From Mesostigma viride (Eukaryota; Streptophyta; Mesostigmatophyceae; Mesostigmatales; Mesostigmataceae): a stretch of DNA of 64,000 bases. The stretch spans positions 1,198,818 through 1,262,817 of the forward strand of contig RPFO01000594.1 in the NCBI GenBank assembly GCA_009746045.1, given 5' to 3'. Both the position numbers and the translations under genes were made by a program. The notes beneath the pieces were generated by a model. That model was given only the letters and a program-made list of their open reading frames with translations. It searched no databases and was not told where the DNA came from. Positions 41,688-51,331 of this stretch are shown here, piece after piece. Within the stretch, counting starts at the first letter, position 1, and each line of letters begins with the position of its first letter.

Positions 41688-41836
41688 ATGGTTCCGGAGG
41701 AACTTCAGTAGGTAGTGAACGAGACGACTATCCCTTGCCACATACACCTGTTCAAGACCCCTTCCGCGTCCAGGAACAAGAAGTCGACACTTCCTTGATA
41801 GGTAATGGGCGGGTCGCCTTCAAGCTAGGAGAGTAG
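41534..41836 (+). CDS. Arg/Gly-rich ORF starting inside the 5' LTR, about 100 aa
   Basis: ATG 41534 (MAYYSNTYVNALRSAPSRSS) opens a frame that crosses the LTR end and stops at 41836. It contains RGLSRGGLTSLGSIRPIRGR, resembling RNA-binding RGG tracts, and an acidic end. It would be the first ORF of a transcript started in the LTR. No homologue recognised; it could be chance or an upstream ORF that tunes translation. Confidence 0.3.
   Translation: MAYYSNTYVNALRSAPSRSSFARGLSRGGLTSLGSIRPIRGRGGGRYPRRNNGSGGTSVGSERDDYPLPHTPVQDPFRVQEQEVDTSLIGNGRVAFKLGE
41689..41706 (+). other. candidate primer-binding site
   Basis: TGGTTCCGGAGG starts two bases after the LTR, in the usual position and beginning with the TGG expected opposite a tRNA 3' CCA. 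The tRNA was not identified. Confidence 0.45.
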
Positions 41837-42217
41837 TGCTGCCCGTTTCGGGACACGCTCTACCTAGAAGCTAGACCTGCTCGCAGCGGATAAATCCTTT
41901 CGTAGTTAGCCTGTCCTTCGCCTTGTTTTCCTGCTTACGGTTGTTTCCTGTCTTAGATAGGGGAGTATTACTGTTCGGAGACGATTAGCGTCGCAGTACC
42001 TACACCTTTTTCCTTGTGCTGCTGCTTTATTAGACGGCCGCACCCGCAGAGTTACGGGGCGCTGTGTTAGGACGAGCGCTGGATATCCGGCCGCTGACTT
42101 AGGACGAGAGCTGGAAACTTCCGCCCTCCTTCTTCTTTCGGTGATCCAGATCGTCCAGCTAAGTCGCCTACCCCTACCTCGTCTAGCTTGACATCACAAG
42201 ACGCCAGGTGAGTTATC

Positions 42218-42610
42218 ATGAGTCAACGTCGTGTTTTTACTGCGCCTTCCCATTCATCTAGTGATAATAGTTTAGCTAAGTATTACGTAGTTATTACCCC
42301 TCAATGGTCAGCCATTTTCCTCTCTTGGTCAGATGCTAGGAAGATAGTGCAAAATCGTACATATAATGTAATTAGGTATAAGAAATTTGTTACCTTCGAG
42401 GAAGCTCAACAATTCCTTATAGACCATAGCGTATCAGATCTAGGCCTACACGTACGTTCTACTCCTCATGGTCGCCCTCCTGTAGAAGCTCTAGATTTTG
42501 CTACCCCTCCTTCGTCTCCCCCTAAGAGGGCTGCATCCTCATCTAGCTTAGATACTCCTCTCACCTTAGAATTCGGTTCCCTATCCATTACTGTTGTTAA
42601 AAAGGATTGA
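42218..42610 (+). CDS. small ORF with RNase H1-type hybrid-binding (viroplasmin) domain, 130 aa
   Basis: An intact ATG frame lies between the leader and gag. Residues 20-70 read AKYYVVITPQWSAIFLSWSD, then KIVQNRTYNVIRYKKFVTFE and EAQQFLIDH. This is the pattern of the RNase H1 N-terminal hybrid-binding domain, also known in caulimovirus protein VI: YYVV, an aromatic residue near SW, a basic YKKF, then a helix starting TFEEAQ. The domain binds RNA/DNA hybrid or dsRNA. The rest is a Ser/Pro-rich tail. It is separate from the RNase H inside pol. A GTGAGT splice donor at 42208 and a TTTCAG acceptor near 42706 could remove it as an intron before gag. Role unproven; helping reverse transcription is a reasonable guess. 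Confidence 0.7.
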   Translation: MSQRRVFTAPSHSSSDNSLAKYYVVITPQWSAIFLSWSDARKIVQNRTYNVIRYKKFVTFEEAQQFLIDHSVSDLGLHVRSTPHGRPPVEALDFATPPSSPPKRAASSSSLDTPLTLEFGSLSITVVKKD

Positions 42611-42733
42611 TTTAAATTGTTTCCTTCTTTTAAGCCATTAAAATCTTTTTCTTTTCTTTCCTTGCCTTATATTAGGCCTTGTCCTTTATCCTTGTTGCTT
42701 TCAGTTAGATTTTGATCATTTACTTAAATAAAA

Positions 42734-44465
42734 ATGGATCCAGTGGGTGGTAACATGTCGCCTATACCTACCAATACTCCTACTATGAGTAATAATAATA
42801 ATAACAACCATAACAACAATCGTGGTAACCGACGGGACTCACTTGAAACGGTGCACCATCTCACTCCTCAAGGTAACTTCGTGCCTCACCTCCTTCTCCT
42901 TTGCTGATGGTCGCCGTCGTCCCTCACTTACCCCTCCTACCTATGAACAACGTCAACGTATGCAAGTCAGATTTAGTGATGACCCTTCCCTTACCCTGAA
43001 CCAGGCCCCTGCCCCTCCTGCAACCTTGGCTCAACCCTCCAGCAGGTCCTCACTAACTAACAATGTTTTTAGGCCTCCTTCCCACCCTGTGCCTTCCATG
43101 CCTGCTCTTAACACGGGTCGTGCCTCTGCCCCTGTCGGTCCTTCTGGGCGCCCTAGTGCAGTTCCCTTTTACCCACCTGCTTCCTGGTCCTACCCTGAGA
43201 CGGCCTATGAGGCAGCCCAGGTCCCTACCCGTGTGGCTGATTTAGAAGTTAATAGTGATTTCAGCACCATGCCCTTAGATGACAGAAATTATGATCATTT
43301 TGCCTATTCCTCTCTTCGTGAGCAATATACTGTCCCCTTCTCTTATGGGCACCAGCCTGAAACGGTGGCCCCTTCTAGACCCCTACCCAAGACTTTTCCT
43401 CTTCCTTCCTTCTATCCCGCTTATGTAGCAGTGGAAGATAGTGGCCCTATGGGAAAAACTGACTCTTCTAATCCCCCTAAGCCCCCTGCTCTTCCCCTCT
43501 TTGCTAACCTTCCCAAGCTGGATGTCAAGTCTACCCCTCAACAGTTTTTCACCTTTATTATGTTGCTTACCCAGAACACGGAGTCGTGGCAGAATCATAA
43601 TAGATGGCGTCTTTCTGATGCTGTATTAGTTCCTCACTATCTCACAACCTGTATTACTCCTGAGCTTGCTAACCTCATTCAGTGTGAGTCTTTGGCCTCT
43701 CATGCCTACCCTAACTCTGTAGCAGAATTGTTTAAGCGTTTAGAGAACCATTTAGTCCCTCCTGATTCAGATTGGCAGGATAGATTAGCCTTTGGTACCT
43801 TGCAGCAGGGTACTAAATCATTTAAGGAGTATATGAAAGAGTTTGATGCTCAGATGGTACGAATTAGGGATTTGTCGGGTGCAGAAGTACGTGCTCGCTT
43901 CCTCCAAGGCCTCAGTAGACCCTTATTACGTGAAGTCAAGCGCCAGTTCTCTGCCTACCGTTTTACTGATCTGCCCCTCAAGCATGTGCGCCAGCATCTC
44001 TTGCGTGTAGCAGATTTCTTCACCACCCCTTCTCTTCCTACCCGTTCCCGTATTAATAATATTATCCTTACCCCTGAGGAGGAGAACTCCTATGTAGAAG
44101 AATTAGATATCTGTGTTACTGACCTTTCAGCCCTTGATGTCTCTCATATCACATGCTATCATTGTAAGGAAGTAGGTCATCTTAAACGTGAGTGCCCCAA
44201 GTTCCTTTCGGGTGCTCCCCCTCATCCCGACGCTCGCCCTCCTCGTACCCCTCAGCGTGCTCCTATTCGTCCTACTTCAGGACGCATTCCTTCAGCTACC
44301 CCTAGTAGGCTGAATGCTGTGCAGACAGGATCCCCAGGGTTCCCCTATGATAATCAGGCTCCCGCACCCTCTTCGCTCCCTCGTGACCCTCCAGCAGTGG
44401 CTTTTTCGCCAGGGTCTTCTTCGGGGTTAGTTCCTATGGATTTGGGGGGGGAGGGGGAACAGTAG
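42734..44465 (+). CDS. gag: Gag polyprotein with CCHC zinc knuckle; frame break near its start
   Basis: The main frame is open from 42822 to TAG 44463-44465, with Met codons at 42960 and later. It has a Pro-rich N-terminal third (PPTYEQRQRMQVRF), a retrotransposon Gag core (PQQFFTFIMLLTQN, ELFKRLENHLVPPDSDWQDR, FGTLQQGTKSFKEYMKEFDA, FLQGLSRPLLREVKRQF) and one CCHC knuckle (CYHCKEVGHLKRECPKF) near 44155. A better start context is ATG 42734 (MDPVGGNM, then an Asn-rich run), but that frame hits TGA near 42905. A frameshift mutation or a small intron with donor AAG|GTAACT at 42873 would reconcile them. Gag forms the particle and packages the RNA. Confidence 0.85.
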
Positions 44466-44495
44466 GCCTGTCAGCCGGGGGTAACCTGGACAGGT
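44444..44495 (+). promoter_or_regulatory. candidate -1 programmed ribosomal frameshift site between gag and pol
   Basis: A run of eight G at 44444-44451 contains the in-frame heptamer G GGG GGG, 12 bases ahead of the gag stop. Downstream CCTGTC (44467) can pair with GACAGG (44489) to close a hairpin around CCGGGGGTAACC. The pol frame is -1 to gag and stays open back through the gag end, as a Gag-Pol fusion needs. Confidence 0.55.
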
Positions 44496-44578
44496 CCTTA
44501 GATAGTACCCCAGATAAAAATTTTTGCCTGCCTGTTTTTATAACCTCTGTAGGAGCTGAATCTTCCCTACCACTACGT

Positions 44579-47500
44579 GTGCGTCCTCTTATGTTCTTGA
44601 ATGGTGGTTTAACCGTCCCTCACACTGTTGTAGACCCTTTCCTGCATGCTGATGAACTCTTGAATGTCTCTGTGTTGGTAGATAGCGGTGCGGCTAGCTC
44701 CTTTGTGAGCGAAGCCCTAGTTAGGCGTTTAGGACTAGTCCCTACCCCTCACACCAAACCCGTTACTGTTCATTATGCTGATGGTCGCACCAGTCATTCC
44801 CCGGGTACGGTGTCCCTTCCCATGGTTATACAAGGACGTACTGTCAACCTGACGGCCACTATAGGCCCTATCACTACCGCTGATGTATTACTAGGATTAG
44901 ATTGGCACCAGGATAATAAGATTACTATTAATTATGATACCATGGTCATTTGGTTTCCAGATAGCTCTTACTGGGTACCTGAACGTCATTATAGATTGGA
45001 AAATTTATCCTTGGTAGATATTACTCCTCCTACACCTGTTGATCCTCCTGTAAGACCTATACCTGAAGTATTAATGTCCAATGATGAGTTGCGTTCTGAA
45101 CTAAAGGAATATGGATATTTATTATGTATGTTCCTTCAGTTAGAAGTACAGGAGATACCTATCACTAATAATAGTGTGGATATAGATATAAACACAGTGG
45201 ATACAATAGGAGTGGGATTTACTGAAAATGAAATAGTAAGATACATGGCTGTGATAGATTCCTCAAAGGTTTTTGAAGAAAAGACTCCTTCTTATCCTCC
45301 TCCTCGTTCTGTTTTACACCGTGTAGTTATCAAGGACGGTGCAGTTCCTACGCACTCTCCGATGTATAGAATGGGCCCTACCGAGTTAAAGGAACTAAAA
45401 CAGATTTTAGTGTCATTATTAGAAGCAGGATTGATAGAGCCTAGTAACTCCCCCTACTCAGCTGGTGTCCTGTTAGTTCCTAAGCCAAATGGCAAGTTTC
45501 GCCTAGTTACTGATTATAGGAAGTTGAATGATATTACTGTGAAGTCTAAATACCCTCTACCTCGTATTGATGATATATTTAATAAGGTTAAAGGTTCCAC
45601 TTGTTTCACAGTACTGGATTGTGCGGATGGTTTTTGGCAGTTGCGGATAGCTCCTGAGGATTGCCATAAAACCGCCTTTGCTACCCCTTTTGGTCATTAC
45701 CAGTTTAGAGTAGCGGCTATGGGACTCTGTAACTCGCCTGCCTCTTTTCAAATGTTAATGAATGAAGTGCTTAGACCTGTTATGGGAAATTCTCATCTTC
45801 CTCAGGTGTCCTCTGATCTAAAGGATCCTTCCTTCTCCTCTGTTTCTTTATCTGAGCATGACCGTTCTTGTGCTCAAGCTTACTTAGATGATATTCTTAT
45901 TTACTCTCCTGATTTTGAAACGCACCTACGTGATTTAAAGAAAGTATTAGAAATAATGGCTGAAAATTCTTTGTGGGCGCGCCGTGCTAAAGTGCGTTCG
46001 GGTAGGAGTGTCCCATTTTTAGGGCACGTTCTGTCAGATGCCGGGGTCGCTACCGACCCGGATAAAACTAAGTCAATTCAGGAATGGCCTACTCCTACCG
46101 ACGTTAAAGGTGTACGTAGTTTCCTAGGAATTGCTTCTTACTATAGGCGTTTTATCCCGCGTTTCGCAACTATAGCAGCCCCTATTAATCATTTATTAAA
46201 GAAGGATATCCCCTTTGTTTGGAGTAGTGAATGTCAGTCGGCTTTTCAGTGCCTAAAATCCCTACTCCTTTCCCCTCCTGTACTCATCCTACCGGATACT
46301 ACTAAACCCTTTGTTGTGGCTACAGATGCTAGTAAAGTAGCTATAGGTGGTGTCCTTCTCCAGGATCAGGGTCAGGGCTTACAGCCAATTGAGTATATCT
46401 CTAGGACAATGCTCCCTGCGGAGCGTAACTATCCCGTACACCAGCAGGAACTCTTAGCTGTGGTGTATTGTTGCCACGCGTGGCAGCACTTCCTTAAAGG
46501 TGCTCAATTTGATGTCTGCCTGAATGAACCCTGTGAGCTAGATCCTTATAGGTTAGTTATCCAAACGGATCATCGTCCCCTTACCCATCTTCTCTCCCAA
46601 CCCAACCTTACCCCTCGGCAAGCGCGCTGGATGGAATTTTTAGCACAGTTTTCCCCTTTTAAACTTCAGTATGTCAAGGGTGTAGATAACATAGTACCAG
46701 ATGCACTCTCTCGTCGTGCAGACTATTCCTTCTTCGAGGACCTTGATGTTCTCAATACTACTCTAGTTCCTACTACTATGGGTGTAACCCCTTATGGTGA
46801 ACTACCTGATGATGAATCCTATGCCTACCTCTTTCATACAGCTGTTCGCATGCCTGATCTCCTTTCTCACGTAGGACTCTCTCTCCCGTGTGAGGCCCTT
46901 CCCGTGGCCTCGGTGGGGGGGGAGGGGAAAAATAAAATTTCTATACCGCTTAGCCATATAGCGACTAGGTCAGGAAAGTCTTATGAAAACGTAGTCCCTC
47001 TAGGACCTCCCCTTCTCTTTGGCAAGGCGGTAGGAGATCTCTTTAAACCTGTTCTGGATACTTCTGTAGCGATGCCTACCTCTGATCTTGAACGCCTTAT
47101 TAGTAGATTTACGGCCACTGAGCCGGAAGCATTAGCTGCCATTGCTGCACATCCCCAACAATTAGGCAAGCACCCTTGTAAATTTGTAGGTGGGTTTTTA
47201 TATGTGCAGATAGCAGATTCTCCCCCTCAATGGCGCCTGTATGTCCCTCCTATCTGTCGCTCCTCCTTGCTCTTTGAGTTGCATGACTTAGCTGCTCATC
47301 AGGGTGGTAAACGGGTACGGGACCTAGTAGCCCGCTCTTATTACTGGCCTTCCCTTTATAAGGATGTAGATGAGTATGTTAGAACTTGTCAATCTTGCCA
47401 GGAAATGAAACCCAATAATGTAGGACAGATAGCAGAACCTAGGACCTTGCCTGACCCCATCATGCCTTGGGATTCTATCATGATGGATTTTGTAGGACCT

Positions 47501-48598
47501 TTTAGAAAGAATGATAGGGGCAATGCCCAAATCCTTGTGTTCATAGATCGTTTTACTCGTATGTGCCATCTTGTGCCGTGTCCTTTAGAACTCACCGCAC
47601 GTGATTGCGCACGCCTATACCTCAATAATGTATATAGATATCATGGATTGAGTAGGCAGTTTATTAGTGATAAGGATAAATTATTTACCTCAGATTTTTG
47701 GCAGCAGTTTTTCGCTGCCATCGGTACCAAGGTTACCTACGGTACTGCCTACCACTCCTCCTCCTCTCATTTAGTAGAGCGTCTTAATAGAGTAGTAGAA
47801 GAAGCGCTTAGGCACTATGTTAATGGCTCGGGTAGTGATTGGGAGGATTATTTATGTTTGGTAGAGTTCTCCCTCAACAATTGTCCCCAAGCTGCGCATG
47901 GATATACGCCCTTCTTCTTAGATACTGGTAGACAGCCCCTTACCCCTACCTCTCTCTTAGCTAGTCCTCTACGGGACAAGGATGATGTGTCCCGAGATAC
48001 TGTAGAAGGTGTACAGTCCTTACTAGATAGAATGAAAACTGCTCATGACCACGCGATCTCAGGGTACCAAAAAGCTCAGGCTAAGTACCTTGCTAGGTTG
48101 CGTGCCTCCTTAGATAGACGAGCACCTGAGATAGAAATAGGAGATCTAGTATTAGTAGAAGGCCCCCGTGTTGGCCGTTTTGCTCATAAGTTTGAAGCAG
48201 AACTGAAGGTCAAACTTAGGCCCGCCTTCTTAGGACCCTTCCATGTGTTGTCTAGGGTAGGAAATTTCTTATATAAAGTCGATATCCCTACCTCCTGGCA
48301 AACGCATTCAAACACCTTCCATAGGAGCCAGCTTAAACTGTACCATCCTAGTACGTTCGCTGGCAGGGAGTTAGCGCCTGCCCCTTTAGAGCATAACCCT
48401 GACACTGGGGAAGTAGAAGACGAAGTAGAAAGCATCGTGGCCCATAGAGATATCAAAAAGGGCCGCGGTACCCAGCGTCAGTATAAAGTGAAGTGGATGT
48501 ATGCTCGTAGTGAAGTAGATAAGGTTTGGTATACGGAGAGTGAGCTAGATGGGTGTAGTCGCCTGCTGCAGGAATATAAAACCCTGCACAAGCTCTAG
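44579..48598 (+). CDS. pol: Pol polyprotein: protease, reverse transcriptase, RNase H, integrase, chromodomain
   Basis: The frame is intact for about 1340 codons; it extends upstream past the gag stop, so its product is probably made by -1 frameshifting from gag. Domains by residue from 44579: aspartic protease (VLVDSGAASSFV, 35) with ADVLLGLDW; RT from about 265 (RLVTDYRKLNDITVKSKYPL, VLDCADGFWQL, AQAYLDDILIYS near 436); RNase H (FVVATDASKVAIGGVLLQ near 580; QTDHRPLTHLL); integrase zinc finger (HHCC, SYYWPSLYKDVDEYVRTCQS, from about 905); core Asp in MMDFVGPF, Asp near FISDKDKLFTSDFW, Glu in VERLNRVVEE; and a C-terminal chromodomain from about 1278 (VESIVAHRDIKKG, QYKVKWM). Integrase after RNase H plus a chromodomain marks a chromovirus-like Ty3/gypsy element, whose insertion is often guided to heterochromatin. 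Confidence 0.96.
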   Translation: MRPLMFLNGGLTVPHTVVDPFLHADELLNVSVLVDSGAASSFVSEALVRRLGLVPTPHTKPVTVHYADGRTSHSPGTVSLPMVIQGRTVNLTATIGPITTADVLLGLDWHQDNKITINYDTMVIWFPDSSYWVPERHYRLENLSLVDITPPTPVDPPVRPIPEVLMSNDELRSELKEYGYLLCMFLQLEVQEIPITNNSVDIDINTVDTIGVGFTENEIVRYMAVIDSSKVFEEKTPSYPPPRSVLHRVVIKDGAVPTHSPMYRMGPTELKELKQILVSLLEAGLIEPSNSPYSAGVLLVPKPNGKFRLVTDYRKLNDITVKSKYPLPRIDDIFNKVKGSTCFTVLDCADGFWQLRIAPEDCHKTAFATPFGHYQFRVAAMGLCNSPASFQMLMNEVLRPVMGNSHLPQVSSDLKDPSFSSVSLSEHDRSCAQAYLDDILIYSPDFETHLRDLKKVLEIMAENSLWARRAKVRSGRSVPFLGHVLSDAGVATDPDKTKSIQEWPTPTDVKGVRSFLGIASYYRRFIPRFATIAAPINHLLKKDIPFVWSSECQSAFQCLKSLLLSPPVLILPDTTKPFVVATDASKVAIGGVLLQDQGQGLQPIEYISRTMLPAERNYPVHQQELLAVVYCCHAWQHFLKGAQFDVCLNEPCELDPYRLVIQTDHRPLTHLLSQPNLTPRQARWMEFLAQFSPFKLQYVKGVDNIVPDALSRRADYSFFEDLDVLNTTLVPTTMGVTPYGELPDDESYAYLFHTAVRMPDLLSHVGLSLPCEALPVASVGGEGKNKISIPLSHIATRSGKSYENVVPLGPPLLFGKAVGDLFKPVLDTSVAMPTSDLERLISRFTATEPEALAAIAAHPQQLGKHPCKFVGGFLYVQIADSPPQWRLYVPPICRSSLLFELHDLAAHQGGKRVRDLVARSYYWPSLYKDVDEYVRTCQSCQEMKPNNVGQIAEPRTLPDPIMPWDSIMMDFVGPFRKNDRGNAQILVFIDRFTRMCHLVPCPLELTARDCARLYLNNVYRYHGLSRQFISDKDKLFTSDFWQQFFAAIGTKVTYGTAYHSSSSHLVERLNRVVEEALRHYVNGSGSDWEDYLCLVEFSLNNCPQAAHGYTPFFLDTGRQPLTPTSLLASPLRDKDDVSRDTVEGVQSLLDRMKTAHDHAISGYQKAQAKYLARLRASLDRRAPEIEIGDLVLVEGPRVGRFAHKFEAELKVKLRPAFLGPFHVLSRVGNFLYKVDIPTSWQTHSNTFHRSQLKLYHPSTFAGRELAPAPLEHNPDTGEVEDEVESIVAHRDIKKGRGTQRQYKVKWMYARSEVDKVWYTESELDGCSRLLQEYKTLHKL

Positions 48599-48674
48599 TT
48601 GTAGGCCTTCTCCTCTCTTATGTTATGTCTGCTGTCGACGGGTGGTTGGTTGTCCCCTCCCCTCCGCAGCCGTC

Positions 48675-50962
48675 ATGTCAGAGCCTACCCCTCCGGCTGA
48701 GAGCCCGCTGCCGTCCCTGCCCCTACCGGACCCTGAGCTGTACTTCGAGGCCCTTCCGGGTCGTTGGGTTTCACGGTCTAGTTTCCCGGGTGGCGTCGTG
48801 CATCCGGCCCTCCAGGCCCAGCATGCGGGCATAGTCCGGGCGGCTCTCTTCGGGGTCACGTGGTACGGTCCTTCCCCTGCTGAACCGCATCAGCTTGTTT
48901 TGCACGGATTTGACGATGCCGGCCACTGTTTGCTAGAATGTGGCTCCAGCTGTCCAGCCCTGGGACAGATAGCTGCGATTCTCCAGTGCCCCAGGGTGTT
49001 TTCCTACCTTTCTACCCCTGTGGGCCGCTCTGCCTACGGGATGTGTTCCCCTGGCTTCCTGCCGAGGGTGATGCGGAGCTGGATGAGAACCCCTGCGACC
49101 TGTTACGGGCCGTAGAGTTTATGGAGATAGCAGACCAGAACGCGGGTGTAGGATTTGGCGACCCTACCCCTACGGACGCGCCGGTAGAGGCGCAGTATTC
49201 CCCTGAGTATTCGGCCTCCCCTGCGGCGTCCTCCTCTTCAGTGTCGGCGCCTTCCCCTGTCCCGTCTTCACCGAGGTCGGTCCTGTGCGCATCGGTGGAG
49301 CCTACCCCTTCGGGCTCTGGTCGTGAGCCTGATCCTCTTGCAGCGACAGTTTCTGCGATGCAGGCGCAGATCCAGTCCCTGACGGCGGCCTTCGGGGCCT
49401 TCATGGCGGCCCAGGCGCACGCTCCAGCCACGCCAGGTGGGGTGTCTGTTGCAGCTGTGCCCCCTTCCCCTTCGGTCGCCTCGGCGTCTACGGTTCCCTC
49501 TGGTGCTGCAGCTCCTACGCCTTCGGCTACCGCTGCGCCTGCTACTGACGTACCTGCGCCTCGGCGCGAGTCCGCCGTCCCAGTGGCAGCGCCCGCCGCC
49601 GCCGCGTCCGAGCCGCCCACCACGTCAGCGCCGCCCTCGCGGGGTTTCTTCAGCGACCCGGGCGGTCTTCCCAGGCTTTGGGAGGGCGGTCCTCCGCAGA
49701 GGATCCCGGTGCCTGACTGGAGCTTGGACGGTAACCAGTCGTATGCCGGATTGCCTGTCCCCACGGGTCCTATTTTCAACATGTGGCCTGGTGGTGCTCC
49801 ACCCCCAGAGACCGGCGCGCCAGTTGCGGAGGCGGGTCCGTCGCGACCCCCTGCGGCCTCGGGTCCGACGCGGCCCCCTGTTGTACCGGCACCTTCTGCG
49901 CCTGTGCCGGTTCCTACCCCTTCGCCGGCCCCTGCCCCTTCGGCCCCGCGGTCTTTGGCTGCGGTTGTTCGGTCCAGTGGCTCTGACCCGCGCGCCACCC
50001 GCGCTGCCGATTCCCTTCGGGAGTTGTCAGAGGGCGATCGGGATCGGGCCCCTTCTGTGGTGCATGCGACTCCGGAGTCGCGCGACACGCCTGTCTTCGG
50101 GTATGGTATGTCTGCGCTCGCTTGCCGCCAGTGTGACCTGCCGCGCGCCTCCGCCGAGCTGGCCATTTCGCCCATGTCCTACGGGTTCTCCCAGGTGTGT
50201 CGGGCGCCGCGGGACCGTAACCTACCAGTTGAGACTGATCGGCCTCCTTTCGACATGGTTATTTTGGCTGATCCGGTGTTCCAGGGTGAGATCCTGGTTC
50301 GGCGCGTCCTGTACCGCTGGGCGCGGCGCCACAATGACTTGGACACCTACGGCGGGTTCCAGTGGGCCTACCCTCCGCCTCTGGGCATTATGGCCTCAGA
50401 TGCTCTTACGGTAGATTTTCCTGCGGTGCCGGGTGCCACGTACAGCACCGTCCTTCAGCCCATCCTAGAGTGGGATGCCCGTCGTCCAGCGCCCATCCCG
50501 GGCCAGGGTTTGGACTCTCGGGGTCATCCTCCTCCCCGGGCTAGCGACTACCTTGAGACGTTCGGGTCGCGACAGTGTGCCCGCCGGTGGCGTTCCCGCG
50601 AGATTCGGCACATCCGGTTGTGGCCGTCCAACGTGGAGCCCCTGGTAGATCTGTTTTTCCCGACGGGTATGCGCCCTCGGATCCGGTATCATCGCCTGCT
50701 CCTTCGGGCTCTCTGCCTGATCGCGGTAGAGCCTTTCCTACGCCTCTTTGCCTGCGGTTTCCTGGACTGGGCCCGGGGCCAGGTCGTTCTTACACAGCAT
50801 AGGTACTACTGGGCCTTCCTGGGACTTTTCCCTGACGGCGTGTGGGCCGATGTTTTCCTCACTGTAGATAGGCACGACAATGCTGAGGATGTGTCTCACT
50901 ACCAGGCTTACCTGGATGTCCTGCTGGCCTCCCGTGGTACCTACCAGACGGATGGCCATTAG
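48675..50962 (+). CDS. large GC-rich accessory ORF after pol, function unknown
   Basis: ATG 48675 (MSEPTPPAESPLPSLPLPDP) opens 80 bp after the pol stop. That frame runs to 49115, and the -1 frame is open from before 48938 to TAG at 50960. The natural reading seems to pass from the first frame to the second between 48940 and 49060, giving about 760 residues. Visible are an N-terminal region (ELYFEALPGRWV, HGFDDAGHCLLE), about 250 residues of Pro/Ala/Ser-rich linker, and a C-terminal Trp/Tyr-rich globular part of about 280 residues (SALACRQCDLPRASAELAIS, YRWARRHNDLDTYGGFQW, QHRYYWAFLGLFPDGVWAD). No signal peptide, convincing membrane anchor or known domain is seen, so an envelope role is not supported. 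Codon use is GC-rich, unlike gag-pol, suggesting a different origin such as host capture. Confidence 0.6.
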
Positions 50963-51320
50963 ATAGAGGGCCTTAGGCCCGACCTGAGGGTGTTGTCCCT
51001 CCGGTATGTAGAGTCGCCCTCATGTTCTGGCCAGTTGACTGGTCGTTCTTGGTCCTTGGTGCTGATTGGTTTACTCTGTGTGTCCTGCCCAGTGCCGTTC
51101 CCCCCGGCAAGGACTTTGTTCCAGGCAGTTAGGGGAACCTACCACCAGGCTTGGTGCTGGCTAACCCTACACCTCCAGGCGTGGTGGTGGAGACCGTGTG
51201 AACTATTGGTGCCTTGTATCTTGGATGGCCTGCTGACTGTGTTAGTGTGTGCTGGGTGCATTAGGTTTCCTACCCCTTGTTTTCCTCCCTGTGCGTAGGG
51301 AGAGGGCTCCCTACCTTTGT

Positions 51321-51331
51321 GGGGGGGGAGG
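51321..51331 (+). other. polypurine tract
   Basis: GGGGGGGGAGG sits directly before the 3' LTR, where plus-strand DNA synthesis is primed. Confidence 0.85.

Noticed and set aside
49012-50175. 387-codon minus-strand ORF opposite the post-pol ORF
   Set aside because: Mirror of the GC-rich Pro/Ala-rich coding strand; no domain of its own.
48675-50962. Envelope gene of an errantivirus-like element
   Set aside because: The position fits, but no signal peptide, no clear transmembrane anchor and no cleavage motif are seen, and the protein is disordered and Pro/Ala/Ser-rich.
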